Assembly (NCBI GenBank): GCA_034432855.1
Contig: DAOUBA010000200.1
Location: 1-10,910 of the forward strand
From: DAOUBA01 sp034432855
GTDB taxonomy: Bacteria > Chloroflexota > Anaerolineae > B4-G1
DNA length: 10,910 nt
Reading direction: 5' to 3'
A program made the position numbers and the translations under genes. Below the pieces are notes generated by a model. That model saw only the letters and a program-made list of their open reading frames with translations, had not been told where the DNA came from and did not search any database. Numbering within the stretch: the first letter of the stretch is position 1; every line of letters begins with the position of its first letter. This document shows, piece after piece, positions 1 through 4,986 of the stretch.

Positions 1-281
1 CACAGGTCTGTCGGGAAGCCGGCGGCCTGGGCACCTTTCAGCAAGAGATTCGCCAGCTCCTTCTTCTGCTCGACGGTCAGTTTGGGCGGGCGGCCTGGGT
101 GGGGCTTGGCACGCAAAGCCTCCAATCCTCCCGCTTCCAAGTCCTGTTTCCAGCGGGAAACGGTAGAGGGGGAGACACCGAGCAGGCGGCTTACTTCCCG
201 GACTCCTTTACCCTCCTGCAACATCTTACCGCCGATCATACGGCGCATTTCCAATGCTTCTGCACTGCCTTTGGTTCTCAT
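1..281 (-). CDS. IS630-type transposase, N-terminal part (cut by window edge)
   Basis: The minus-strand frame opens at an ATG (279-281) and stays open for 93 codons to the window edge. Residues about 28-50 form a helix-turn-helix (VREVSRLLGVSPSTVSRWKQ) that would bind the element's ends. It is followed by a basic linker with GRPPKLT (63-69) and then GAQAAGFPTDL, ending where the family usually reads TDLW; the last two bases seen (TG) fit a Trp codon. This order (HTH, GRP linker, G-A-x-x-x-G-F-x-T-D-L-W) is typical of IS630/Tc1-like transposases. The DDE catalytic part lies outside the window, so I cannot tell whether the element is intact. No terminal inverted repeat can be defined from one side. 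A near-consensus promoter lies immediately upstream, which would make the mRNA almost leaderless. Confidence 0.8.
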   Translation of the reverse strand, partial: MRTKGSAEALEMRRMIGGKMLQEGKGVREVSRLLGVSPSTVSRWKQDLEAGGLEALRAKPHPGRPPKLTVEQKKELANLLLKGAQAAGFPTDL

Positions 282-288
282 ACCGCAT

Positions 289-317
289 ATTATACCATGA
301 AGTCGTTCCTATGGCAA
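289..317 (-). promoter_or_regulatory. Sigma-70-like promoter of the transposase
   Basis: Read on the minus strand, TTGCCA (312-317) and TATAAT (289-294) are separated by 17 bp. The expected transcript start, about 7 bases after the -10 box, falls at 281-283, on or beside the ATG at 281. There is no room for a ribosome binding site, so the transposase would be made from a leaderless mRNA if this promoter is used. Confidence 0.6.
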
Positions 318-361
318 TACGAAAATCAATAATACCGATTGATCGCGCCGCCGTGCGATCT

Positions 362-448
362 GACCTCACCCATCCCCACCCCGGCCCTCCCCTTCCCTCC
401 CCGCAACGGGGAGGGAAGGGGAGGGTGAGGGAGGGGTTGGGAGAGGTC
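362..448. repeat. Long imperfect hairpin repeat with a G-quadruplex motif (copy 1)
   Basis: Two 42-base arms (362-403 and 407-448) around a 3-base loop are complementary at 36 of 42 positions. One arm is almost pure pyrimidine and the other almost pure purine. The purine arm has G runs at 408-411, 413-415, 418-421, 423-425, 429-431, 433-436 and 439-441 with loops of 1-3 bases, a G-quadruplex motif on the plus strand. A related element lies at 2601-2703. Such dispersed hairpins between genes resemble REP/MITE-type non-autonomous elements. The one seen here sits between the transposase and hicBA promoters. Confidence 0.75.
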
Positions 449-459
449 GAACCCCATCA

Positions 460-483
460 GCACCGGCTCTTTCAGGCCGGTGC
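460..483. repeat. Perfect 8-bp hairpin
   Basis: GCACCGGC (460-467) pairs with GCCGGTGC (476-483) around an 8-base loop. Neither strand has a T-tract after the stem, so it is not a typical intrinsic terminator. It lies 12 bases right of the large hairpin repeat and may be part of the same element. No function is assigned. Confidence 0.4.
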
Positions 484-530
484 GGCCAAGAGCAATACTA
501 TATCGAATCTCCATCCGTGATTCTGGCCGA

Positions 531-559
531 TTGACACTTTGGGGCCTCATCGGTATAAT
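531..559 (+). promoter_or_regulatory. Consensus sigma-70 promoter of hicBA
   Basis: TTGACA (531-536), a 17-bp spacer and TATAAT (554-559) give a perfect consensus promoter. The start would be near 566. Around the -10 box there is a short inverted repeat, CGGT (551-554) with ACCG (561-564), and the pentamer CGGTA occurs at 551-555 and 563-567, 12 bp apart. Either could be an operator for HicB autoregulation, but they are too short to be convincing. Confidence 0.8.
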
Positions 560-591
560 CACCGGTAGTGGTTAACGAGGAGTGTGGCAGT

Positions 592-816
592 ATGGAGCAC
601 CTACACGAGTACGAATACCCGGTCGTTATCGAATACGACGCCGCTGAAGATGTGTACCTGGCCGATTGCCCCTTGTTGCCCGGCTGCTATACAGACGGAA
701 AAACCTTCGAGGAGGCGTTGGAGAACATCCGTGATGCCATCCAGTTGGTGATCGAATCTCGCCAGGCTGTCGGTGACCCGATCCCCATACCGGCAACAGT
801 CAAAGTGGCCGTCTGA
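592..816 (+). CDS. hicB: HicB-family antitoxin
   Basis: A 74-residue protein with the HicB partial RNase-H fold signature: an N-terminal beta-hairpin (YPVVIEYDAAEDVYLADCP), then LPGCYTDGKTFEEAL (29-43) and a helix with NIRDAIQLVIE. HicB binds and neutralises the HicA mRNA interferase and usually represses its own operon. This one ends soon after the core fold and has no obvious C-terminal ribbon-helix-helix or HTH domain, so DNA binding would have to come from elsewhere. I chose ATG 592 because GAGGAG lies 9-10 bases upstream. A GTG at 568 in the same frame would add 8 residues and sits almost on the predicted transcript start. The stop overlaps the hicA start (TGATG), so the two are translationally coupled in the antitoxin-first order. 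Confidence 0.9.
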   Translation: MEHLHEYEYPVVIEYDAAEDVYLADCPLLPGCYTDGKTFEEALENIRDAIQLVIESRQAVGDPIPIPATVKVAV

Positions 817-1043
817 TGTCGCCTCGACTTCCCTCTGTCACTGCCCGTCAGGTCATCCGGGTACTCGAAGCGATTGGTTTCGAACGGATTCGCCAATCCG
901 GTTCTCACGTGACGTTTCGCCACCCTGACGGACGGTGGACAATTGTTTCCACTCACCCTGGCAAAACCATCCCTCACGGTACGTTGCGCAAGATTCTCCG
1001 CGACGCCGATCTCACCGTCGAACAATTTCTTGAGTTGCTGTGA
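816..1043 (+). CDS. hicA: HicA-family toxin (mRNA interferase)
   Basis: A 75-residue basic protein of the HicA/YcfA family with a dsRBD-like fold. It shows the expected pattern: N-terminal helix (TARQVIRVLEAIGFERIRQ), the GSH triad with the predicted catalytic His31 (QSGSHVTFRHP), then the strand TIVSTHP and the terminal motif GKTIPHGTLRKILRDADLT followed by a helix. All hallmark residues are present, so the toxin is probably active. HicA cleaves mRNA and slows growth when HicB is lost. Its ATG shares one base with the hicB stop codon. No terminator follows within the 51 bases before the next gene, so read-through into the glycosylase gene is possible. Confidence 0.92.
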   Translation: MSPRLPSVTARQVIRVLEAIGFERIRQSGSHVTFRHPDGRWTIVSTHPGKTIPHGTLRKILRDADLTVEQFLELL

Positions 1044-1094
1044 TCTTCCACGTCCTGGGCAACCGTCGACCAACCCGCCAACCAACCATCCACC

Positions 1095-1763
1095 ATGAAC
1101 CTCAAAACCAAAATCCTCCGCCTCCACCGCCTGCTCCTGGCCGAGTACGGCGATCACCCCTGGGAGCCCGGCGATCCGGTCGAGGTGCTCGTCTCGACCA
1201 TCCTTTCGCAGAACACCAACGACGTGAACCGCGACCGGGCCTATGAGCGGTTGCGCGAACGGTTTTCCACCTGGGAGGAGGTGCGCGACGCGCCCTTACC
1301 CGCGCTGGTGGACGCGATCCGTCCGGCGGGGCTGGCCCCCACCAAGGCCCCGCGCATTCAGCAGGCGCTCAGGCGCATTAGCGAGGAGCGGGGGGCGATC
1401 TCGCTCGACTTTCTGGCCGGCCTGCCGCTGGAAGAGGCGCGGGCGTGGCTGCGCGCGATCCCCGGCGTCGGCCCCAAGACCGCTGCCATCGTCCTGCTCT
1501 TTGCATTGGGGCGGCCCGTCTTTCCGGTGGATACGCACATCCACCGCGTTGCCGGGAGGCTGGGCCTCATCCCACCCAAGACCGGCCGCGAGCAGGCGCA
1601 CGAGATTTTGGAGGCGCTCGTCCAGCCGGAAATCTACTACCCGTTTCACATCAACCTGATCCTGCACGGGCGGGCGGTGTGTCACGCGCGCGGGCCCGAG
1701 CACGAGCACTGCGTCTTGCGCGACGAATGCGCGTTCTACCGGGGCGAACGTGGGCGCGGCTAA
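1095..1763 (+). CDS. Endonuclease III-like DNA glycosylase / AP lyase
   Basis: A 222-residue HhH-GPD protein. The helix-hairpin-helix AIPGVGPKTAAIVLLF carries Lys128 and is followed by VDTHIHRV with Asp146. Their 18-residue spacing equals that of the catalytic Lys120/Asp138 of E. coli Nth, so bifunctional glycosylase/AP-lyase activity on oxidised pyrimidines is the expected role. The N-terminal LSQNTNDVNRDRAY matches the base-flipping region of Nth-like enzymes. The C-terminal iron-sulfur loop is unusual: ligand spacing is kept (X6, X2, X5), but the second Cys is His, giving C196-X6-H203-X2-C206-X5-C212. No Shine-Dalgarno motif is visible before ATG 1095; the gene may be read from the hicBA promoter. 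The stop lies against the terminator of the converging L25 gene. It belongs to the Nth family, but orthology to nth itself is not certain. Confidence 0.9.
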   Translation: MNLKTKILRLHRLLLAEYGDHPWEPGDPVEVLVSTILSQNTNDVNRDRAYERLRERFSTWEEVRDAPLPALVDAIRPAGLAPTKAPRIQQALRRISEERGAISLDFLAGLPLEEARAWLRAIPGVGPKTAAIVLLFALGRPVFPVDTHIHRVAGRLGLIPPKTGREQAHEILEALVQPEIYYPFHINLILHGRAVCHARGPEHEHCVLRDECAFYRGERGRG

Positions 1764-1795
1764 ACAAAAAGGCGCCCGCTACCCTGCGGGCGCCT
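1762..1795 (-). terminator. Rho-independent terminator of the L25 gene
   Basis: A perfect 10-bp stem (1770-1779 with 1786-1795, 6-base loop) is followed on the minus strand by TTTTTGTTT. It lies 24 bases after the L25 stop codon. On the plus strand no T-tract follows the stem, so it should not stop transcription of the endonuclease gene efficiently. Confidence 0.9.
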
Positions 1796-1818
1796 CGACT
1801 CCCTGGAGACGGAGGGAG

Positions 1819-2478
1819 TTACTCCTCTTCGGCCTCTTCCTCTTTGGGCTTGGCCTCGGTGATGACCTCGACCTCGGCGACCTCGGCCACCGGCGCTTCC
1901 TCGATCACTTCCTCCTCCAGCGGCACCACGCGCACGATCATCTCGTCGGGATCGGTGAGCACCTCGATACCCGCAGGCACGGCGAGATCGCGCACGTATA
2001 TCGCCTGGTTCATCTCCAGGCCGGAAATATCCACACCGATCGTCTCCACCAGGTCGGCGGGTAGGCAGCGCACTTCGACGGCGGAGATACCGTGCAGCAG
2101 AAGGCCCTCTTTGCGTGCAACCACCGGCGACTCGCCTACCAGCGTCAGCGGCACCTCCGTCGTAAGTTTCTCGGTCATGCTCACGCGGTAGAAATCCACG
2201 TGCAATAGCGTGCCCTTGATCGGATCGCGCTGCACGTCACGCACGAGCGCCATCTCCGGCTGATCCTTGCCCTTGATCCGAATGCCGAGCAGCCGACTAC
2301 CGCCGACTGTGGCGAGCACGCGCTTTAGGCCGTGCGCTGGCAATTGCAGCGACAACGGGTCGAAGTCATGCCCATACATCACTGCCGGCACCCAGCCGGC
2401 ACGGCGCAGTTGATTGACCTGCTTTCCTATGACAGTGCGCGGCTCGGCGGCCAACTCGATTCGCTCTTGCTCACTCAT
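1819..2478 (-). CDS. rplY: 50S ribosomal protein L25 / general stress protein Ctc
   Basis: A 219-residue protein of the long bacterial L25 type (Ctc/TL5), which binds 5S rRNA in the large subunit. Residues 6-95 form the L25 domain (ELAAEPRTVIGKQVNQLRR, then PAVMYGHD and HVDFYRV). Residues about 100-187 form the TL5 beta domain (GLLLHGISAVEVRCLP, DLVETIGVDIS, DPDEMIVRV). The tail from 188 on is rich in Glu, Val and Ala, a common low-complexity extension. I chose ATG 2478 because GGAGG lies 7 bases upstream. The longer open frame, starting 17 codons earlier, has no such site. A strong promoter, an 80-base leader with a hairpin, and a terminator make this a single-gene transcript. Confidence 0.93.
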   Translation of the reverse strand: MSEQERIELAAEPRTVIGKQVNQLRRAGWVPAVMYGHDFDPLSLQLPAHGLKRVLATVGGSRLLGIRIKGKDQPEMALVRDVQRDPIKGTLLHVDFYRVSMTEKLTTEVPLTLVGESPVVARKEGLLLHGISAVEVRCLPADLVETIGVDISGLEMNQAIYVRDLAVPAGIEVLTDPDEMIVRVVPLEEEVIEEAPVAEVAEVEVITEAKPKEEEAEEE

Positions 2479-2533
2479 TCTAAAACCTCCAACGTGCCCC
2501 CTTATTCGTGGGCGAAACGGGACTTGCAATCAA

Positions 2534-2556
2534 ACAGGCGGGGATACCCCGCCTGT
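2534..2556 (-). promoter_or_regulatory. Hairpin in the L25 mRNA leader, possible attenuator
   Basis: A perfect 10-bp stem (ACAGGCGGGG, 2534-2543, with 2547-2556) and a 3-base loop lie inside the predicted 5' leader of the L25 mRNA, just after the transcription start. On the minus strand the stem is followed by TTTGATT, a weak T-tract. It could be a premature terminator, a binding site for the protein's own feedback control, or a stabilising 5' stem. Only the structure is seen; the role is inferred. Confidence 0.55.
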
Positions 2557-2567
2557 CAGGCACCGGT

Positions 2568-2596
2568 ATTGTAGCGCAAACCCCCGCTTTCGTCAA
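2568..2596 (-). promoter_or_regulatory. Sigma-70-like promoter of the L25 gene
   Basis: On the minus strand, TTGACG (2591-2596), a 17-bp spacer and TACAAT (2568-2573) form a near-consensus promoter. Transcription would start near 2561 and give a leader of about 80 bases before ATG 2478. Confidence 0.7.
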
Positions 2597-2600
2597 GCGC

Positions 2601-2703
2601 GGTGACTACTCAGCCTGTCCTCCCAACCCCCGTCCTTACACTCCCCTTTCCCCCCGCCGAGCGGGGGAAAGGGGCAGGGGGATAGGGGGGCTGAGCAGTT
2701 ACC
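2601..2703. repeat. Hairpin repeat with a strong G-quadruplex motif (copy 2)
   Basis: The outer arms 2601-2615 and 2689-2703 are complementary at 13 of 15 positions. Between them lie a pyrimidine-rich left arm and a G-rich right arm that pair imperfectly around a tip near 2656-2662. The G-rich arm reads G5-AAA-G4-CA-G5-ATA-G6 (2663-2690), four tracts of at least four G with loops of 2-3 bases. It resembles the element at 362-448 in design (pyrimidine arm left, purine arm right, similar size) but only partly in sequence. It lies between the L25 and lipid-kinase promoters. Confidence 0.7.
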
Positions 2704-2712
2704 AAGCGCGAC

Positions 2713-2741
2713 TTGCGCAGCAAGGGCAATCCGACTATCAT
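2713..2741 (+). promoter_or_regulatory. Probable promoter of the lipid kinase gene
   Basis: TTGCGC (2713-2718), 17 bp, TATCAT (2736-2741). Transcription would start near 2748, leaving a short leader that is little more than the ribosome binding site GGGAGAGG before ATG 2761. Confidence 0.5.
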
Positions 2742-2760
2742 ACTGCTGGGAGAGGACAGA

Positions 2761-3660
2761 ATGAGTACCGCCAAGATCATCGTCAACCCGTATGCCGGAC
2801 GCTGGAAGGCGAAGGCAGCCGTCCCCGAGATCGAACGCGCCTGCCGCGAGATCGGCCTGGACTATGACCTGGTGATGACCCAGGGGCCCGGTCATGGCAG
2901 CGAACTGGCGCACGAGGCGGCGCTGGCGGGATTTTCGCCCATCGTCTCTGCCGGCGGCGACGGCAGCATCAATGAGGTGCTCAACGGCCTGATGTCGGCT
3001 GCGGGTAACGGCGTGGCGGGCCCCCTGGGCATCATCCCGCTCGGCTCGGCGGACGATTTTGCCGACATGCTCGGCCTGGAAAAGGAGGTCGAGGCCGCTT
3101 GCCGGGTGATCCAGGCGGGGCACACGCGCACGGTGGATGTGGGGCTCGTCAACGGGCGCTATTTTGACAACAACTCGGCGGTCGGGCTGGAGCCGGTGGT
3201 GACGATCACCCAAGCGGCAATGAAACGGGTCAAGGGCACGCCGCGCTACGTCTTGGCCGCGCTCAAGGCGATCCTCGGCCACAGGCCCTGGCGCATGCGG
3301 CTCGTCTGGGACGACGGGGCATACGAGGGACCCGTCACGCTGGTCTCGGTGGGCAACGGCCGGCGCACCGGCGGTGCGTTCTGGATGACGCCGCGCGCCG
3401 AACTGGATGATGGCTATCTCGATTTCGTGTTTGCCGGCAAACTAGGGCGGCTCAGGTTACTGCGGTTGCTGCCGACGACCTTCGATGGCAGCCACATCGA
3501 GCGCCCGGAGGTCACCTACGTCCGCGCGACCCACCTGACCATCGCGTGCGATCCGCCGACCCCGATCCAGGCCGACGGCGAAGTGTTCGAGTTGGCAGCA
3601 ACTCGCGTCGAGTACACGATTCTGCCAGGCCGACTGCGGGTGATCGTACTGCACGACTAG
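2761..3660 (+). CDS. Diacylglycerol kinase-family lipid kinase (YegS/BmrU/DgkB type)
   Basis: A 299-residue soluble DAGK_cat-family protein that would phosphorylate a lipid hydroxyl (diacylglycerol or a related lipid) with ATP at the membrane surface. Seen: NPYAG at 9-13; the nucleotide-binding loop GGDGSINEVLNG (65-76); LGIIPLGSADDFA (89-101); a C-terminal beta-sandwich with VGNGRRTGGAF (197-207) and LDDGYLDFVF; and the conserved IQADGEVFE (269-277). The second loop differs from the usual PLGTGNDFA: Thr is Ser and Asn is Asp98. GGGAGAGG upstream supports ATG 2761 over an earlier in-frame GTG-type start at 2713, which would lie upstream of the transcript start. The stop codon shares CTAG with the stop of the converging peptidase gene. 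Lipid substrate unknown. Confidence 0.9.
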   Translation: MSTAKIIVNPYAGRWKAKAAVPEIERACREIGLDYDLVMTQGPGHGSELAHEAALAGFSPIVSAGGDGSINEVLNGLMSAAGNGVAGPLGIIPLGSADDFADMLGLEKEVEAACRVIQAGHTRTVDVGLVNGRYFDNNSAVGLEPVVTITQAAMKRVKGTPRYVLAALKAILGHRPWRMRLVWDDGAYEGPVTLVSVGNGRRTGGAFWMTPRAELDDGYLDFVFAGKLGRLRLLRLLPTTFDGSHIERPEVTYVRATHLTIACDPPTPIQADGEVFELAATRVEYTILPGRLRVIVLHD

Positions 3661-4079
3661 GCGACCATCACAATCGGCTCCTCCTCGAACCCCGAGCGAT
3701 CATCGGCCAGCCGCCAGGCGCGGCTTTCCACGGCGCGCCCCTGCTCCACGCTCGTGATGACGTACACGAACCACGGCAAGGCCCACTCGCGGTCGAACTC
3801 GGAAGGTTGCGCGGGATGATCGGGATGGGAGTGAAAAACGCCGATCACGCTCAAGTCTCGGCGCTCGGCCTCCTCCTCGGCGCGGATGGTGTCTTCGGGC
3901 GAGATCAGGTAACGGGTGCGGCGCGCTTCCTCCTCGCGCACGTTGGGCAAGGGCGCGACGTCCACCACCCGGTAAAGGTCGCCCTCTCTCGCCCCCAGCA
4001 GGAAGCCCGCCCCTTCCTCGGGGTAGGTTGCCTCCCCGTGCACTTGAATGCGTTTCAGCAACTCTGCGGCTATTTCCAT
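3657..4079 (-). CDS. JAMM/MPN+ (M67 family) metallopeptidase
   Basis: A 140-residue single-domain protein with the full JAMM zinc motif: Glu22 in YPEEGAGFLLG, and H83-S-H85-X7-S93-X2-D96 within VFHSHPDHPAQPSEFD. Bacterial relatives act as isopeptidases or process ubiquitin-like sulfur carriers (ThiS/MoaD) or cysteine-synthase partners. No such partner gene is beside it here, so the substrate is unknown. The C-terminal part ends with an acidic FEEEPIVMV segment. I chose ATG 4079, where the M67 fold begins (MEIAAELLKR). The open frame runs on to 4163, but that start would lie upstream of the predicted transcription start near 4145. The ribosome binding site is weak, so a TTG a few codons earlier is possible. 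It converges on the lipid kinase with overlapping stop codons. Confidence 0.9.
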   Translation of the reverse strand: MEIAAELLKRIQVHGEATYPEEGAGFLLGAREGDLYRVVDVAPLPNVREEEARRTRYLISPEDTIRAEEEAERRDLSVIGVFHSHPDHPAQPSEFDREWALPWFVYVITSVEQGRAVESRAWRLADDRSGFEEEPIVMVA

Positions 4080-4151
4080 CTGTCCGGTCGTAGTCAATAA
4101 GGCTGAATAACCACGTTGCCCCCTGGTTTGTTGGTCGGTCAATGGACACGC

Positions 4152-4179
4152 ATTGTACATCAATCGTGTTCTTCGTCAA
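4152..4179 (-). promoter_or_regulatory. Sigma-70-like promoter of the JAMM peptidase gene
   Basis: On the minus strand, TTGACG (4174-4179), a 16-bp spacer and TACAAT (4152-4157). The start would be near 4145, giving a leader of about 65 bases to ATG 4079. It uses the same -35 and -10 hexamers as the L25 promoter. Confidence 0.65.
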
Positions 4180-4238
4180 CCACTTGGCAGGCGTTCAGAA
4201 ATGTGAGAGCATTCGGTGATTCATTGCTGCGCGGCCCC

Positions 4239-4319
4239 GCCGTGCGCTGGAAGCGCACGGCTGAACCGGGTGCAAGCTCGCAGAGCTTTTGCCTGCTGAG
4301 ATGGGCGATTGGATCGCCC
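4239..4319. repeat. Cluster of three tandem hairpins
   Basis: Within 81 bases there are three stems: GCCGTGCGC (4239-4247) with 4253-4261, 9 bp perfect; AAGCT (4274-4278) with AGCTT (4284-4288), extendable with a bulge; and GGGCGAT (4303-4309) with ATCGCCC (4313-4319), 7 bp perfect. No open frame here looks like a real protein. It may be a structured RNA or a composite REP-like repeat. The rest of the 498-bp stretch from 4080 to 4577 holds two promoters and the gene relic listed separately; I see nothing else in it. Confidence 0.5.
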
Positions 4320-4387
4320 GACGGCCGGCGGGCCATACTCCCCCCAGTCCAGACAGGCAGTACCAAGTACCGAATGGTCTCAAATAT

Positions 4388-4470
4388 GTTATTGCTGCTG
4401 CGTCATCAACCTTTCGCCGCAAGATGTCGTCTTCCACGAGGCCTACCGCGTGCTGCGGCCCGGTGGGCAA
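4388..4470 (+). pseudogene. Relic of a SAM-dependent methyltransferase (ArsM/UbiE type)
   Basis: The plus-strand frame from 4399 reads CVINLSPQDVVFHEAYRV followed by LRPGG. This matches the core of ArsM-like methyltransferases, which typically read VISNCVINLSPDK..VF.EA.RVLRPGG. Upstream, GTT ATT GCT GC then TGC fits the VI-S-N-C part with one base missing, so the frame is already broken there. Motif I and the rest of the protein are absent and the similarity ends at about 4470. It is a gene fragment left after deletion, not a working gene. It says nothing about current arsenic methylation in this organism. Confidence 0.65.
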
Positions 4471-4524
4471 AAGGTGCGACTTGCGTTGGCTTCCGCCTCG
4501 CCTTCCCATCGGCCAACGAGTGCC

Positions 4525-4553
4525 TTGACCGAACCTCTCTCCGACGCTATAAT
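4525..4553 (+). promoter_or_regulatory. Near-consensus sigma-70 promoter of the HEPN/MNT pair
   Basis: TTGACC (4525-4530), 17 bp, TATAAT (4548-4553). The start near 4560 leaves about 18 bases of leader with GAGGGGG before ATG 4578. No strong terminator lies between here and the window end, so this promoter may also feed the polysaccharide genes downstream. Confidence 0.75.
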
Positions 4554-4577
4554 GAGTGCATTCCATGAGGGGGTCGT

Positions 4578-4967
4578 ATGAGCCGACGGTATGGGGATTG
4601 GCTTTTCCAAGCGCAACGGGATATCAAAGCGGCCCGTGACAGTTTGAACGCCGGCAACTATGAGTGGACGGCGTTCCAGGCCCAACAAGGTGCGGAGAAA
4701 GCGTTGAAGGCACTCTTGCGCTGCTACAATCACGAGGCGCGAGGGCATACCCTGGTGCATTTGCTGGAGACCGCGCAACGCCTGATCACCGTACCGCCGG
4801 AACTGTGGCCCAAAGCGCGCGAGTTGGACCGTCACTATATCCAGCCTCGCTACCCCAATGGCTTCTCTTCCGGCTATCCGGCAGAGTTCTACGACCGGGA
4901 GACTGCGGAAAGGGCGTTGACCTATGCCACGGAAATCCTCGAATTCGTCCAGGACCACGTGGGATGA
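4578..4967 (+). CDS. HEPN domain protein (partner of minimal nucleotidyltransferase)
   Basis: A 129-residue all-helical protein of the COG2250/COG1895 HEPN type. Seen: helix 1 with DWLFQAQRDIKAARDSL, AFQAQQGAEKALKALL (32-47), GHTLVHLL (56-63), and the family mark LDRHYIQPRYPNG (83-95). In HEPN/MNT modules the HEPN protein is usually the toxin (an RNase) and the nucleotidyltransferase the antitoxin, which modifies it. Some HEPN members of this branch lack a clear RNase motif. Here R55-X5-H61 is present, but I am not sure it is the catalytic R-X4-6-H. GAGGGGG upstream fixes the start. The stop overlaps an ATG (ATGA, 4964-4967), which hints at coupling to the next gene. Confidence 0.88.
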   Translation: MSRRYGDWLFQAQRDIKAARDSLNAGNYEWTAFQAQQGAEKALKALLRCYNHEARGHTLVHLLETAQRLITVPPELWPKARELDRHYIQPRYPNGFSSGYPAEFYDRETAERALTYATEILEFVQDHVG

Positions 4968-4986
4968 CTACCCTCACCGGACCTCG

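Noticed and set aside
460..483. Hairpin as a transcription terminator
   Set aside because: No T-tract follows the stem on either strand.
326..562. Minus-strand open frame containing the peptide PLPSPLRGGKG
   Set aside because: It is a translation of the hairpin repeat, a common false gene call in repeat-rich genomes.
687..1157. Long minus-strand open frame over hicBA
   Set aside because: It is antisense to two well-recognised genes and the translation has no family features.
1445..2191. Plus-strand open frame of 248 codons across the end of the endonuclease gene and the L25 gene
   Set aside because: It runs through the terminator, is Ser/Thr/Arg-rich shadow sequence, and overlaps two clear genes.
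4080..4163. N-terminal extension of the JAMM peptidase to 4163
   Set aside because: This start would lie upstream of the predicted transcription start near 4145, and the domain begins at ATG 4079.
4443..4958. Minus-strand open frame opposite the HEPN gene
   Set aside because: The plus strand encodes a recognisable HEPN protein with promoter and ribosome site; the antisense frame has no features.
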